The notes under the pieces: generated by a model | Told to the model about the DNA's origin: nothing | Seen by the model: only the letters and a program-made list of their open reading frames with translations | The model's database searches: none | Made by a program: the position numbers and the translations under genes | Origin: Hymenoscyphus infarciens | Lineage: Eukaryota; Ascomycota; Leotiomycetes; Helotiales; Helotiaceae | Assembly: GCA_001414345.1 (NCBI GenBank) | Contig: LLCB01000217.1 | Location: forward strand, 38,937 to 102,936 | Reading direction: 5' to 3' | DNA length: 64,000 bases | In this document: positions 1 through 12,908 of the stretch, piece after piece | Layout: each line of letters starts with the position of its first letter | Position numbering within the stretch: the stretch's first letter is position 1

Positions 1-80
1 TATATTTAACTAGTATAAGCCTTATCTCTTTAAACTAGATTATCTCTCTCTATAGTACTCTTATTCTTATAAAGTATATA
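1..80 (-). mobile_element. LINE copy 1, distal fragment left of the YR element
   Basis: This stretch is the reverse complement of roughly 37920-38000 in LINE copy 2. The match stops at base 80 and resumes without loss at 7710. Together with 7710-11395 it is therefore one LINE on the minus strand, split by the element at 81-7709. The 3' end of this LINE lies outside the window. Every C or G that differs between the copies changes by a transition, as RIP predicts. Confidence 0.8.
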
Positions 81-238
81 TAGAAAGGGTTTATAGTGAA
101 TTAAGGAATTAGCTTATTAAGTAAGAGAGAGGTATATATATATATACCTCCTCTTGTACTAAGTAATCTCTATTCTACTAATAACACTTTCTATCGCTTT
201 TAACGTCTTATTTAGTATTAAGCTCTTTTTTAACCTAA
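81..238 (+). repeat. A1 terminal repeat of the YR retrotransposon
   Basis: It begins TAGAAAGGGTTTATAG and matches 7306-7460 and 16678-16830. It carries a short (TA)n palindrome near 130-150 that is kept in all copies. A1 lies alone at the left end without a B segment, as split direct repeats require. Confidence 0.75.
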
Positions 239-755
239 TAATACTCTTACTTATCTATCTATTAAGAGAATACCTCTAAAGTATAGTAAATAAGTCGCTT
301 ATAAGAGTGTTATTACTAAGGCTAGTAATAGAGCTATAGAGGCGCTCTAAGCTTAACTAGTAGAAGACGATATCGAAGATAACGAGCGTAATAGACGAGT
401 TAGTAAAGTACGTTATAATGCTCGAGTAGCTACGTAAGTATAATATACTACCTAGGACGCTACTACTAATTAAGACGATGCTATAAACAGCGCTCGCTGT
501 CTAGCCTATTAAAGAAGACAGCTATAAGTATAGTAAGACTAGAGTTAGGCTCGAGATAATAATAGTATAGACTTCTATCTAAGAAGTATAGGCGATAATA
601 ATAGCGACGATAATAACGACGATAGTATTAATAAAACCTCTCTCTAAGACTCTGTTTAAGTAAATAAGCTAGCTAATAATAGACTACTAAATAGCTCTCT
701 TCTCTTTTAAGATAACTAATACCTTTAAGTTAATAGATATATAGATAGATATAAT

Positions 756-926
756 TATTAGTATAACTTATAGTTATAAAAGCGATGTAAAAAGAGTTGT
801 ATTATCGTTCGTATATATCGAGTAAAGCTAGCTACGATGCCTACTTAAGTAGCTCTTAAGCGAGAAGCACGTATACTTACGTATACTAATCTGAGTTGCT
901 ATTTACCTCTTAAATATATACTAACA
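756..926 (-). repeat. copia-derivative LTR, left
   Basis: The 171-bp terminal repeat reads TATTAGTATAACTT at its left edge (formerly TGTTAG) and CTAACA at its right edge. It is preceded by ATAAT. It differs from the 2845-3015 copy mainly by transitions. Confidence 0.85.
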
Positions 927-1727
927 CTAGTACTTCTTTAAAACGACAGAAGTTACTTAAAATTATTAAAAATCATATATCTAATCTAACTAATTAGAGC
1001 TCTCTATTCCCTGTTCTTAGCTAATAAGGAGGCTCTATTTCTATCTTCTATTATCTCTTATTCTATTCTATATGTCTAGCTTATTTATATTAACCTAGAT
1101 CGAAGTATATACTCTTTAGTACTAGTAGTCCTCTGCTAGGATCCTATTACTAATTATACTCTAAACGTTTAGTAGGAATGTTAAATTTATCACTATTATT
1201 TAAACTGAGAATAAAGGTTTTAAACTCTTAGAATAACACTTTAAATTCGAAGTTACTTAGAGGCCTTAGATGCTTTTAAAGTCGACTACGTCTACGCTTC
1301 TAGAGAGGGTCTAATAGAGGTTCTAGGATATTAGTATTCTAGTGAATTTGTAACTAATAAAGTTAATATTAAGAGAAGAGTGAATAACGAAGTTAATATT
1401 AAGAGAGAGTCTGTTGTTTAATATCTTACTAGAGTTAGGCACGTTTATACTTCTAGAGAGGGTCTAATAGTGGTTCTAGGATATTAGTATCTTCTTATAC
1501 TTTAAAAGCTCTCTCTTTTTTATAAGATTATAATATTAGATTATTTATTAGATTATTTATTAGATTATTTGACAGTACTATCCTAGAAATTCCTCTATTT
1601 GCTAGTACTATTCTAAAAGTTTTAAAAAAGTATAGTTTTATAACTATAGGTTAAAACTTTATAAGACTACTTAGTAGTACTATAATATAGTCTTTATTCC
1701 TAACTCTATTATCTTTATTATCTTAAG

Positions 1728-2095
1728 TTTAGGTAGTATATAATAGACCTAGGTTAGTGGGGTAATCGTTAAAGTTATTACTAGTAGTATCTAAGGAAGC
1801 TAAATATTAAGTTTAGATAGTATATAATAGACCTAGGTTAGTAAGGTAATTGTTGAAGTTATTACTAGTAGTATCTAAGAAGGCTAAATGTTATTATTAT
1901 TACTATAGTTTTTATTATCTTTTAGTATATATCTCTATATATTTATAATAGGATTTAAAGACTAATAGACCTAGGTTAGCGAGATTATTAAAGTAATTAC
2001 TAGTAGTATTTAAGGAGGTTAAATGTTATTATTACTATAGCTTTTATTATCTTTTAGCGTGTTCTACTATATATTTGTAATAGGATCTGAAGACT
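1728..2095. repeat. Imperfect tandem repeat inside the copia derivative
   Basis: The motif AATAGACCTAGGTTAG recurs near 1741, 1824 and 1963. Each copy is followed by a similar segment containing ACTAGTAGTA, and the last two units run on into ATGTTATTATTA. Three diverged units of about 80-150 bp are visible. No coding role is apparent. Confidence 0.6.
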
Positions 2096-2844
2096 TTAGT
2101 ACTAGCTCTTTTAGCTATTATAGCTTTTAATATTTCTTTATCTAACTACTTAGTTTAGTTAACCTTAGTAGCGGTATTATATAGTATCTAAGTATATCTA
2201 TCTATTCTAACTTATACGCCTCTACTATAAAGTGTCTATTGTAACTTAGTAGCGGTGGATTAGTAGATTCTAGCGAAGTTATCTTAGTCTTATCTCTTAA
2301 AGTCTACTTAAAATTTGTTCTAAAGAAGGAGGTCTTTATTCTCTTCTTTAGTATACTTCTCCTCTTATTCAGCAGTATACTACGTCTTATCTACTAGTAT
2401 ATCTACTATATTATTATTATTTAAAGTAGTAGATATTAATATTATTATTAGGTTTTAAGTGTCTTAGACAATTTGAATTATCTTAGAGAGAGGTAGAAGG
2501 TTAAGAGTGATAATTAGCGCTTCTTATCTTAAGAAGCGTTTATAGTTTATTAAAACAAAAGTATTATTAAAAGTATTAGTATTAACGATTTTATATATAG
2601 TAGGCGTTTAAGAAGTTGCTTAGAACGGTTATAATATCCTTAGCTTTTAGTAGTAGTAATAGTAATTAGTGCTTCCTATATAGAGAAGCGTTTATAGTAT
2701 ATTATTATAAATTTGAATAGTAGAAGAAACTACGATCTAAGAAGGGAAGTCTACTAGTAATATCGAGTTTACTTTTATATAAGTATACCTATAGTAGAAA
2801 TATACGAAGTAACTAAGTATCTGATCTATACGTTCACTAATTAG

Positions 2845-3015
2845 TGTTAGTATAACTTATAGTTATAAAAGCGATGTAAAAAGAGTTATATTATCGTTTA
2901 TATATACTAAGTAAAGCTAGCTACGATGCCTACTTAAGTAGCTCTTAAGTGAGAAGCACGTGTACTCACGTATACTAATCCGAGTCGCTATTTACCTCTT
3001 AAATATATACCGACA
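2845..3015 (-). repeat. copia-derivative LTR, right
   Basis: The 171-bp repeat keeps the ancestral TGTTAG left edge and ends CCGACA, followed by the target duplication ATAAT. On the minus strand this is the 5' LTR. Confidence 0.85.
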
Positions 3016-3029
3016 ATAATAGTAGATAC

Positions 3030-4230
3030 TAGAGTTATATAGAGAGACTATTTAATAGAGAATACTCTTAGAGCTTTGTCTTTAGATATTCTTAGAGATA
3101 CTCTTAGAGCTTTCTTTAGAGTAACTTCAGTTAAGACAACTTTAGTATAGAATACTCTAACTTTTAGAGCTCTTAGGGTTTTTAGAGCTACCTATAAGCT
3201 AATTTTAGCACGGGATACTCTTATAACTTTAGTACTATTACTTAGAGTAACCTAGTAGAAGTTCTAGAGCTTAGCTAGAGTAATTAAGATAATATCGCTA
3301 TACTAGTAGTTACTAATTAAGGAGTAGATAAGTAGAGCTAACGATTTAATATACTAGAGAGAGAGATAGTATATACTAATAATACTTAATAGGCTAACCT
3401 CTCTTCTTATTAAGAAGTGCTACTAATAAGTAAAGGAATTAATCTAGAAAAGAATCTATTAAAAGAGCTATTAGTAGTAAATAATAATAGTAAGAATATC
3501 TTCTCTTATATACTTAGTATAATTAATAACCTTTCTCTAGAGTATAAGAAGTACTTAATATAAATTATTTAAGGTATATTTAAGCTAAGAGATCTTTACT
3601 ACTTAAATAATAACACCTCTCTAATCGACGATAACGAAAGTACTATCTTCTTTAATAAGAAAGCTAATATACTAAATATTAAAGCAAAGAAGATACTAAA
3701 GGTTTTTAGATCTAATACTACTAAGTAGTCTTGTTACTTTCTAGTATATACTATATATACGATCTCCTTATTTAGTAGAGGTATCTATATTTAGCTTAAT
3801 AACTTTAACTATAGAATTATAGGCCTAGCTAAGGATTATACCTAGATAGAGGTAATCTAATTAGTACTATTTTAGTAGGAAAAGGTAGTTAGTAGAGGTA
3901 GATTAAGAAGAGTAGAATTATAGGAGATACTTAAGAGTATAATCGTATAATACTATTAGACGAGAAGACTAGGCTACGGTAGTAGTAGAGGAGGAGGAAG
4001 AGAAGGTTATTAAAGTTATAATTAGAATAACGACATCTCTTTATAGATATGCTTTAAGGTAAGTAAACTAAGAGGTTATAAGAACCTAAATTACGCTTAA
4101 ATCTATCTACTAAAGGAGGATGATAAAGGTAATAAGAAGGAGATAAGAAAGAGCTAAGAAGTTAGCGTAGAAGAGACGATAGATAGAGACTATAGTAGTA
4201 CTAATAAAGATCTTTTACTCTAATTTATAT
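3030..4230 (+). pseudogene. Gag-like ORF relic of the YR retrotransposon
   Basis: Between the copia insertion and the RT region the plus strand reads as a decayed protein. An early part repeats a short motif around NTLRAL. The end is Arg/Gly/Lys-rich, near 3950-4190. A possible CCHC-like knuckle sits near 4045-4095, but its spacing does not fit cleanly. The position ahead of RT fits the first ORF of YR retroelements. Function is assigned by position, not by a recognised domain. Confidence 0.4.
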
Positions 4231-4449
4231 CTTCTTATTTATACTCTTCTACACTTATTTAATTAAATACTATAGTATTCTTCTCTTTATATAATATATT
4301 AAAACTACTATTAGATATATTATCTTCTTTATTATCTTTTAAAGTATAGAAGGCGCTATTACTCTAATATCTTAATCGTTTACTTTTAGAAAACATTAAT
4401 AATATACTTTAATTTAAGGCATTAATTAGATATAAGAGCTTAGAAGTTT

Positions 4450-5990
4450 TATATATATTAAAGAACTTCTTATTAGCTATTGAATTTAATAAGCTTTTAA
4501 CTTTAAAAGTAAGAGACGATTTAAAAGCTAGCCTAATTAAGAAAGTTAATCTATGTTAAAGAGTACCTTATACTTAAACTAAAGCCTAATAGTAATTGAC
4601 GCTAAATATACTATTTATTCTACTTTAAAGATTACTTAATAAATTATTATATATTAGACAAGTATACGTATTTAAAGTACGTCTTCTTCTAGAAGGTATT
4701 AGTTATTATATAAGAAGCTAGCTAAGAGTATATAATACTTAAAAGAGATATATCTAATACTTTTTAAATAGTATTAATTATACTATAAATTTACTAGCTT
4801 TTAGGTTTCTAATAGAAAGGGATTTATTACGCTTATATAGTACTACTCTTTAGGCTTACTATAGTACTATTTATCTTTAATATCTTTATAAAAGCTCTTA
4901 AATAGATAATATAGTTATACTTAGAATAGTATATTATAAGCTACTATTTAGACAACGAGTTTACTATATTTAAAGCTATTAAAGCTACGTCTTAATTCCT
5001 TAAGAAATAAGCTATAGAGTATAAGACTCTTACTTAAATATTAGATATACTAATTAATAATAAAAAGAGTATCTAAGGTACGCTCTTAGAAGTAATAGAG
5101 TACCTAATAGATACTATTGCTTTTAGAGTCTCTATACTACTAGAAAAGCTAGCTAAGATAAAGCTTAAGATATATTAATTTATTAACTATAGAAGTATTA
5201 CTTATAACGAGCTTAAATCGCTTACTAGCCTTCTGTCTTTTTATACTTCTATAGTATAATTATACTAGGCCTTCTACTATAACTTCTAGATATTTATATA
5301 TATATAGCTCAACTACGTACCTTATATAGAAAGAAGGCGCCTCTTAAAAGAAGTCTAGAAGGACCTTAAGTAGTAGAATAAGATATTACTACGATTTAAG
5401 AGTATATACTTCTTTAATAATATCTACTTATATATATACCTTTTTTATAATACCTCTATTAAAGGTCTAGAGGCCTTCTTTTTAAAAGTAGATAATCTAA
5501 GATATATTTAGTAAGAGTATATATATACGCTATTAAAGGAATACACTCTTTAGTTACCTCTTCTAAGAATTAGAAAGGACTTTTAATTTAATATAAATAT
5601 CTTTAAGATTAAGATAGTAAGAGTATTCTTTAAATAATAAAGAGAAGTATAAATAATAAAGAAGGTAATTATCTATATAGATAATACTACTATATAGATT
5701 AGACTCTTTAAGTAGTCTTTAAGATACTTTTACTAAAATCGCTTTTTATAAGCTACTTTATACCTAGCTACCTAATTTAATATTAATATATAATTAGAGT
5801 ATATACTAGGAGTAGATAATATCTTAGTAGATACTCTCTTATATAATTTATATAGAATAATAGCTAATTAGTACTTATACTAGTAGTTCCTTATTTTAAC
5901 AATCTCTCTCTTAATTACTTTAAATATATAAAGAATAAAGTTAGAATATCTAAGATATATATAAAGCTCTTTTATTATAGTCTCTTATTA
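4450..5990 (+). pseudogene. Reverse transcriptase-RNase H relic, YR retroelement type
   Basis: Read through stops, a segment around 4830-4960 gives an RT palm pattern (VLFIFNIFIKAL) followed by YYLDNEF. That is a RIP-altered form of the YLDDF catalytic motif of DIRS/Ngaro RTs. Downstream, 5120-5250 reads EKLAKIKLKI and then SLTSLLSFYT, the linker typical of this group. Around 5590-5700 an RNase H pattern appears (NIFKIKIVRVFF, then IYIDNTTI), followed by GVDNILVDTLLY near 5810-5845. Many TAG/TAA stops fall at expected Trp or Gln positions. The protein would have acted in replication of the element. Confidence 0.7.
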
Positions 5991-6049
5991 AATACTTAAA
6001 AGGTATATAATACGTAAATATACTCTTTTAAGAGGTTCTAGGTTAAGAG

Positions 6050-6960
6050 ACTCTAGTAATTATAGCTAGTAATAACTTTAGTACTTTATAAGTAGGTTTT
6101 AAGAAGAGTATATAGTAAGATTAGTTAAAGACTTTTAAAGGCAGATTCTATATAAATTAGCTTTTCTATAATTCGATTAATATACGTAGAGTATAACTTA
6201 GATCTAAAGCTATTTAAGTCCTTACTTTTATAACGAATTATAGTAGGCGTTTAAGCGATATAGAGCTCTTATAAGAAGAAGAAGACAGAGCCTTTATTAA
6301 TATTATAATTATACTAGATTACCTTTTAAGCTCTAGAGGCTAGGCTTTAGGTTCTATAGCTAGAATAGATCGATAGCCTTAACTTTAAAGCTATTATAAA
6401 GCTAGCTTTTATAGGATTCCTTTATACTATAGAGATTATATATAAAGATGCTAATTTAGTTAACTATAGAGTATTTATATATATACGCTTTTAACGACAG
6501 GATATTACTTTTATTAAAGAAGACGAATATATAATTATATATCTATAATTAAGTAAATTAGACTACAAGTATATAAGAGTAGAGATATTAGTATTAGATA
6601 TAGGATTACTTACCTACTCTATAGTAGTACTTTAAGCGCTATTTACTCTTAATTCTTAACCTCCTATAGTACTACTCTTTTACTAGGAAAGTAGCTCTTT
6701 TATAAGAAACTAATATATTAGCTCTTTACGTTACTACCTTTAGATAGTCGGCGTTAGTAATAGTATATTATATTTAGAACATAGTCTATATAGAGGTACT
6801 ATATAATATACTTCTAATAATAGAGTATTAGATATAGATATTTAGATACTTAGAAGATAGACTTTAAATGCTTTTAAGAGGTACTTTACTCTAAGCTATT
6901 AGAAGCGATACCTTTTAAATAGGCGCTTTTTAATAGGTAGAGCTCTCTCTCTTCTAGCCT
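6050..6960 (+). pseudogene. Tyrosine recombinase relic of the YR retrotransposon
   Basis: The region around 6410-6480 reads FIGFLYTIEIIYKDAN, matching the box I surroundings of phage-integrase-like recombinases (usually FLR-GE; the Arg codon appears changed by double RIP). Around 6775-6890 it reads LEHSLYRG and then YTSNNRVLDIDI, the H-x-x-R box II region. A segment resembling NAFKRYF follows; in this family it leads to the catalytic Tyr. This enzyme would integrate a circular intermediate without a target duplication, consistent with the clean junctions at 80/7710 and 16677/17068. It is inactive through multiple stops. Confidence 0.72.
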
Positions 6961-7117
6961 AGTAGGCTTTAGAAGACCTCTATAGTTAGTAGATAGTATA
7001 TTCTCTATTATAACTACGTTATATTACTATTTACGCTGCTTATAGTCCTTTTTACTTTTAAAAAAGCTTTATTCTTTCTTATATTTATAGTAGCTTCTCT
7101 TTAATTAGTTAAATAAC

Positions 7118-7305
7118 CTTACTTAAAGTAGCTAATAATACTTACTCTTTTTACTCTTATATTAGTAAGATACTTAGAGAGCCTTCTAATTAGCCTAAAA
7201 AGAAGGTATATAAGAGAGTATAAAGTAAGATACTAGAAGCTAGCTAGTAAATATAGAAATTCTTAAAATAGCCTTAAATACGTATATATAATAAAAAGCA
7301 ATAAA
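7118..7305 (+). repeat. B1 repeat of the YR retrotransposon
   Basis: It matches about 7525-7709 and 16893-17067. It ends GCAATAAA directly against A2 (TAGAAAG), the same join a circularised element would form. Confidence 0.75.
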
Positions 7306-7709
7306 TAGAAAGAGTTTATAGTAAATTAAGAAATTAGCTTATTAAGTAAAAGAGAGATATATATATATATACCTTCTCTTATACTAAGTAACCTCTATTC
7401 TACTAATAACACTTCCTATTACTTTTAACGTCTTATTTAGTATTAAGCTCTTTTTTAACTCTACTCTCGTATCTCTTCGTAATACGCTCGCTAGGATTAG
7501 TTAGTACTTTTTAGTCTCTTAAATAAGTACGATAGCTAATAGTACTCACTCTTTTCACTCTTATATTAGTAAGATACTTAGAGAGCCTTCTAATTAGCTT
7601 AAAAAGAAGGTATATAAGAGAGTGTAGAGTAAGATACTAGAAGCTAGCTAGTAAATATAGAAATTCTCAAAATAGCCTTAAATACGTATATATAACGAAA
7701 AGCGATAAA
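7306..7709 (+). repeat. A2-B2 terminal unit of the YR retrotransposon
   Basis: A2 (from 7306) repeats the element's left end, and B2 (to 7709) repeats B1. The unit is 404 bp. A free-standing copy of 390 bp lies at 16678-17067. LINE sequence starts at 7710. Confidence 0.78.
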
Positions 7710-10700
7710 AGTACTATCTTCTCTAAGCTAAAAGCTATCTCTTACTTATTTACTTACTTATTATATACTTTTTAGACTATCTTAAGTATTTTATAGTTTA
7801 TTATTATACTTTTTAATATTATAAGTAGATTTATATTATCTATAAAGCTTATTATAATAAGCTTATTAATTCTTACTAAGTCCTTATATAGTATTAAGGT
7901 AAAGAGAATAAATAGTATTAGTAATAGTACTAATTCTTATAAGACATCTTATTTAAGATCTCTTTTATCTATTAATTATTTATTAAAGAATAGTATAGCT
8001 CTTTATTTAGAGAGGAAGCTCTTTATCTATATTACTATTTATTATAGAACCTTCTTCTCTCTTAATATATAAAGTAGCTATATATAGTCTACTTAGTTAA
8101 AAGCTTTTACTATATCTAGTTAGGCTAAGAACACATAGCTCTTATTTTCTTATATTATATATATACTCTCTATTACTATTCTAATTACTAGCTTTATACT
8201 TTAATACTTTTAGTTATCTATTTATAGCTCTAGTAGTATTACTATTTCCTTTATAAGCTATATAAGCTTTTATATTATTACTTTTTTAAAGATCTTATCT
8301 ATAGTTAAGAGTAGTGTTATTAGCTAGTAGACCTCTATCTTACTCTACTCTTTAGTTATTTTACTTAGTTTTCTTAGTACTACTACCTTTATATAGTAGA
8401 AGTAGAATAAGAAGTGTTATAAGTAGAAGCTTACTTCTATTATTATAGTAAGTACTTTATAAAGTAGTTTATTATAAGCTTTTAGAAAGCTATTTACTAG
8501 TATATTAAATCTTAGTACTTTTTATAGTACTAATCTTATAGCTATCTTAATATACTTATTAGTTATATATTAGTTTATTAAGTACTTTTTAGAAAAGCTC
8601 TTAGTATTTTAGTTTTTATTAGAAACGCTTAAGTAGTTAGCTATTAACTTTAGAAAGAACTTTTCTATAAGAATATAAGCCTTCTCTTAATAGGTCTTAC
8701 CTTTTATTCTATTAAGTAATATAAGTATTAGTAATACTAGTACTTCTAGTCTTATATATTTTTTAAGATATATTTACTTTTTAAGTATTTAGAGTTTCCT
8801 TTTATTCTTTACTACCTCTACTAGTATCTCTCTCTAGCTCTTTATCTTTATCTTTCTACTTACTATTTAGAGTTTCTAAAAAGTATTATTAAGCTACTAT
8901 CTTAAGCTTTCTATTTAATACTCTTTCTAGGTCCTTTTATATCTTCTTATCTTTCTTAACACTTCTTTAACCTCTATATTCTACTAAGGCTATACTCTCT
9001 CTCTATCTAGCTTCTAAAGTAGTATTAAGGCTTTTACTATCTTTTAAAGGTCTTTTATAAGTCTTTATACTACTCTCTTAAGTTCTTATATATTTTAGAT
9101 TATAAGTATTTCTAAGTAAGAAGCTTTTACTTTAACTAGAATCTTATTTATTAGTCTCTAGCTAAATCTATATGTCTATAATACCTTTCTTCTTTCTCTT
9201 ACTTTTATTATAAGAAGTTAAGCTATATAGTCTAATCTAGGTAGGTTTAGAGACCTTTACTAGGTTACTATGTTCTTAGTAGAGAAGGTAAGGTTAATTA
9301 TAGAGTTATAAGAGCCTTCTCTTCTTTATATAGCTTTATTATAAAGTATATCTCTCTCTAGTACCTATAGTATAATAAGTTTAAAGACGAGGTCTATATT
9401 CTTATTATATCTCCTATATATATCTTATAAAGGGTAATAAGTATTTAGGTTATCTATTATAAGTACTCTTCTTAGTCTTATTTACTAGAGTATATCCTTA
9501 ATTAGTATCTACTTTATCTATAAGTTATAGACTAAGTAAACTATTATCTTATCTACTCTCTCTCTTATTATTATACTTACCTAGTTCTTATCTATAATAT
9601 ATATCTAGCTTACTTTTAAGTATCTTTTATATATAAAGAATACTACTACTCTATCTAATTAGATTATATTATATCTTAAGCTTAAAGAGTAGCTAGAAGA
9701 GTCTCTTATACTATTCTATACTAGTTCTTAAATTACTAATATATTATATTCCTTCTTATAATTTAAAGCTATATTAAGAGCTTCTAATATCTTTCTTATA
9801 TTCTAGTATAATACTATTATACTTATAGTAGTTCTATAAGTAGAGTTTAAGTTACTTCTATTTCTTCCTTATTTAGATCTTTTATTATACTAAGAGAGCT
9901 TCTTAGCCTTTCTAAGAACTAGGTTAAGTTACTACTATTTATATATCCTACTTTATTTATATCTATTAGCCTCTCTAATATAGATCCCTATCTCTACCTC
10001 TTTCTTAAGCTTTATAAGCCTTCTTTCTAGCTAAAAGTAAATAGATAAGATATCTCTATCTTACTCTCTTTTAAGAGTCTTTATAGATTTATAAATATAG
10101 TTATCTTATTAAGATATCTTTCTCTTACTTATCTATAGTATTACTCTCTTATATAGTACTCCTTTATAAATACTAGATATTCTTCTTTATAATTCTTATA
10201 CTTTACTAAGTATTCTTTTAAGTCCTTTTTACTAGAGTACTCTTCCTTACCCTCTTTATACCTCTTATATATATACTAGATATATCTCTTATCTTATTTA
10301 TAAAAGTATACTATATACCTCTACTTTTAACACTTATAATACCTCTATATTACTACTTCTAAAACGTATCTTTTATATAAAAAGTATTATATCTCTTATA
10401 GTATTCCTCTTATATATAGCCTTCTTACTTTCTCTATTATTACTACTTTAAGAATATAATTCTTTTAAACTAGTTCTTTTTATCTTTAATACTCTCTACG
10501 TCTATTTCCTTATTATATAATCTTTAGTATCCTTATACTAGAGGCTTAAGAGATACTTTATAATATACTTTCTATCTTATTTTTAAGTATATTTACTAGA
10601 GCTCTTTTTATAAGTATTACTAGTATTCTTACTACTACTACTATTCCTTATCTAAATACCTTCTTTATCTAGCTATTATCTTATATATATCCTATCTACT

Positions 10701-11395
10701 TCTTTTTCTTAAACCTTATAATAATATCTCTACTCTAAAGCTTTTAAACTACTATTACTTCTATCTTATATCTACTTATATTTATAGCTCTAATTACCTC
10801 CTTTAGTAATAGCTTATTCTTCTCTTTATCTATCTCTATTACTTAGACTATACTCTCTCTAATATATTTAGCTAGTACTATATATTCTCTTTATAGTATA
10901 GTTACTACCTCTTCTTATAGTTTCTTAGTTCTAGCTCTCTCTACCTATATTAGACTACGCTCCTTTATTCCTCTTATTCTCTTAACTATAATAATAAGCT
11001 TCTCTTATAGAATTCTGTATATAATTATATTATTCTCTCTTTTCTTAGTTCTCCTATACTTAAGTACTTTTTCTACTACTTTAATAATTACTTTAATACC
11101 TCTCTTCTCTATTACTAAGTTAAGTATTATTTAGATTAGACTCTTCTCTATTACGTTTATATAGTCTAATACTCTCTTCTATTCTCTTATACTCTACTCT
11201 TCTTAGTTTATTATACTATATTCGTTAGTTACTAGTACTCTAGAGAGAGGAATAGAGGCTCTCTATAAGCCTCTCTTTTTCCTACTACTACTACTACTAT
11301 AATTATTTAGTATAATTATAGAGTACTTTAGTCTCTTTCTAAACTATCTAACGGTCGTCTAAACGTATTTTAAGACTTTTAAAGTTACTTTATTA
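7710..11395 (-). mobile_element. Non-LTR retrotransposon (Tad1-like LINE) copy 1
   Basis: This is the reverse complement of about 34230-37919, so the element reads right to left with its 5' end near 11395. The endonuclease motif near 9425-9462 reads DNLNTYYPL plus stop, a decayed form of the N-x-N-x-H-H-P-L-W box. The RT motif A near 8085-8150 reads LDIVKAFN. Both reading frames are broken throughout by TAG/TAA. It adjoins X-family sequence at 11396. Its insertion into an X element whose 5' part lies left of the window would explain the join. Confidence 0.8.
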
Positions 11396-12903
11396 ATTCT
11401 AAGTTCTAAAGATTTTTAATAGACTTTATATAAATACTAACTATTCTCTTATCTCTCTAACCTAAAAAGCTCTTATTTAAGATATAATAACTAGCTTTAC
11501 TAGAAACTACCTAGAGCCTAGATATAAGTTAGACTCTATTTAGAATACTTTTAAAGATTAAGAAGATATAATTACTCTTTTAAATATATACTTTTTAACT
11601 AGCTATAAGAAAGAGATTACTTAAAACGCTTTTAAATTCTTATAAATAGATAGAGAAGAAGAAAATACTAAAGAAACTTTTACTAATCTTAAAAGTCGCT
11701 TCTTAAGTATAGCTATACTTAGAGAGATATTAGAATCGAAAAGATGCTTTTATATATACTATAGCTCTAAAACTTAGCTATTATAAGAAAGAGAGATTAG
11801 AAAAACAACTTCGTTGAAATAGTATCTAATCTTCTAGCTATAGATAAGAAGTAACGCTAAAACGCTAAGTTATAAGAAGTTAGTAATTTAGTTTAAAATA
11901 CTCTATCTAGTCTAGAACCGAACTCTCTATAGCAGATCTTCTATTAGTACTACTTCTAAAGTAGAATTAGAAGATAATAAATATATTCTTAAGTACCTCG
12001 ATTTAGAATCACTAAAGAGAACGAGGCGGCCTACGAGTCTAAATAATATAGTTTTAATATCTAAACTTAGATATTATTATATCTAAAACTAGTTCTCTTT
12101 TTATTATCTTAGACTTTAGATAGCATTTTCAATATTTAGTAATAACTTCGTTTTAACTAGCTAAAACTCTACTAACTCTAATAAGAGTCTTACTTTCTTT
12201 CACTTCTAGCTAGACTAGAAGTTTTATTTAAATTTTTCGAATTAGATATAAATTAGTACGCTCTCGAAGTAAGCTCTTAGCTAAGTTATCACTATTACTA
12301 TCTTACGACTAAACGATATCTAACTCTACTCTAAATAGCCTTTAATCTATAAAACAGCTCGGACTTATACTCTTTTAGCGAATACGAATACGAATAGATA
12401 CTTTTAATACTAGAATAACTAGAAACAAAGCCTCTTTTATAAGTATCTACGAATTCAGTCGTCTATAATTTAGACCTAAACTAATATCTCGCTTATAATA
12501 AATATAATATATCTATTCTAATTCAGCTCTAATAACGATAAAATAGATAGACTCGAGAACGAGTCTTTTTTAAAAGATAGAGATATAATAGTCTACTATT
12601 CTATATAGCTAAGATTATATAGTATATATTATATATATAAGGTTTTAGTAGTTATTATTTTATATTATCTAATTTAGAAAGGTTTCAGATTCAGCTTTTA
12701 GATAGCTTTTAGACCTCTTTATATTATCTAAACCTCTTTTATATCGTCTAAACCTCTTATATATAGCTATCTACTCTTCTATAGTTAGAAAAGGCTAGTT
12801 TAGTCTTCTCTTCTATATTAGAGCCTAGTATTTATATATATTATTCTACTAAACGCACTCTTCTATACCTCTTTAATAGAAGTATATATTTTATACTATT
12901 ATA
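11396..12903 (+). mobile_element. X-family LTR element, 3' portion
   Basis: The interior is similar to 52900-54380 of the X element at 51680-54738, including the block with AAAGAAACTTTTAC and the block before the LTR that ends in a purine tract (12571-12583). A 320-bp LTR follows at 12584-12903 (TATAATAG to CTATTATA). The flank after it is CTACG, but its partner is not in the window. No gag or pol is visible. The left part is cut off by LINE copy 1. Confidence 0.65.
12584..12903 (+). repeat. X-family 3' LTR
   Basis: It has terminal TATAATAG/CTATTATA (formerly TGTAATAG/CTATTACA), a TATA-rich stretch before AAAAGGCTAGTTTAG, and a U5 end like the other X and Y LTRs. The body is shorter than the 355-bp X LTRs. 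Confidence 0.75.
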
Positions 12904-12908
12904 CTACG

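Larger units (their letters stand above)
756..3015 (-). mobile_element. Internally deleted Ty1/copia derivative
   Basis: Two 171-bp LTRs (756-926 and 2845-3015) bound a 1.9-kb interior, and the target duplication ATAAT is perfect (751-755 and 3016-3020). The same LTR bounds the larger copia at 19297-23386, and several blocks inside match it: after the left LTR, near 1240-1330 against 21290-21400, near 1660 against 21560, and before the right LTR. The RT reading frame seen in the larger copy is missing. This is a non-autonomous deletion derivative inside the YR element. Orientation is taken from the larger copy, whose pol reads on the minus strand. Confidence 0.85.
81..7709 (+). mobile_element. 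YR retrotransposon (Ngaro/PAT type) with split direct repeats
   Basis: The element has the order A1 (81-238), coding region, B1 (7118-7305), A2 and B2 (7306-7709). This is the split-direct-repeat layout of tyrosine-recombinase retrotransposons. Decayed plus-strand coding runs in the order gag-like, reverse transcriptase with RNase H, then tyrosine recombinase. Insertion into LINE copy 1 left no target duplication: LINE sequence ends at 80 and continues at 7710. That is expected for recombinase integration and not for an LTR element. A copia derivative (756-3015) interrupts the 5' part; net length is about 5.4 kb. Stops at former Gln and Trp codons show RIP. Ngaro and PAT are not separated by what I can read. 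DIRS proper is unlikely because the termini are direct, not inverted. Confidence 0.8.
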
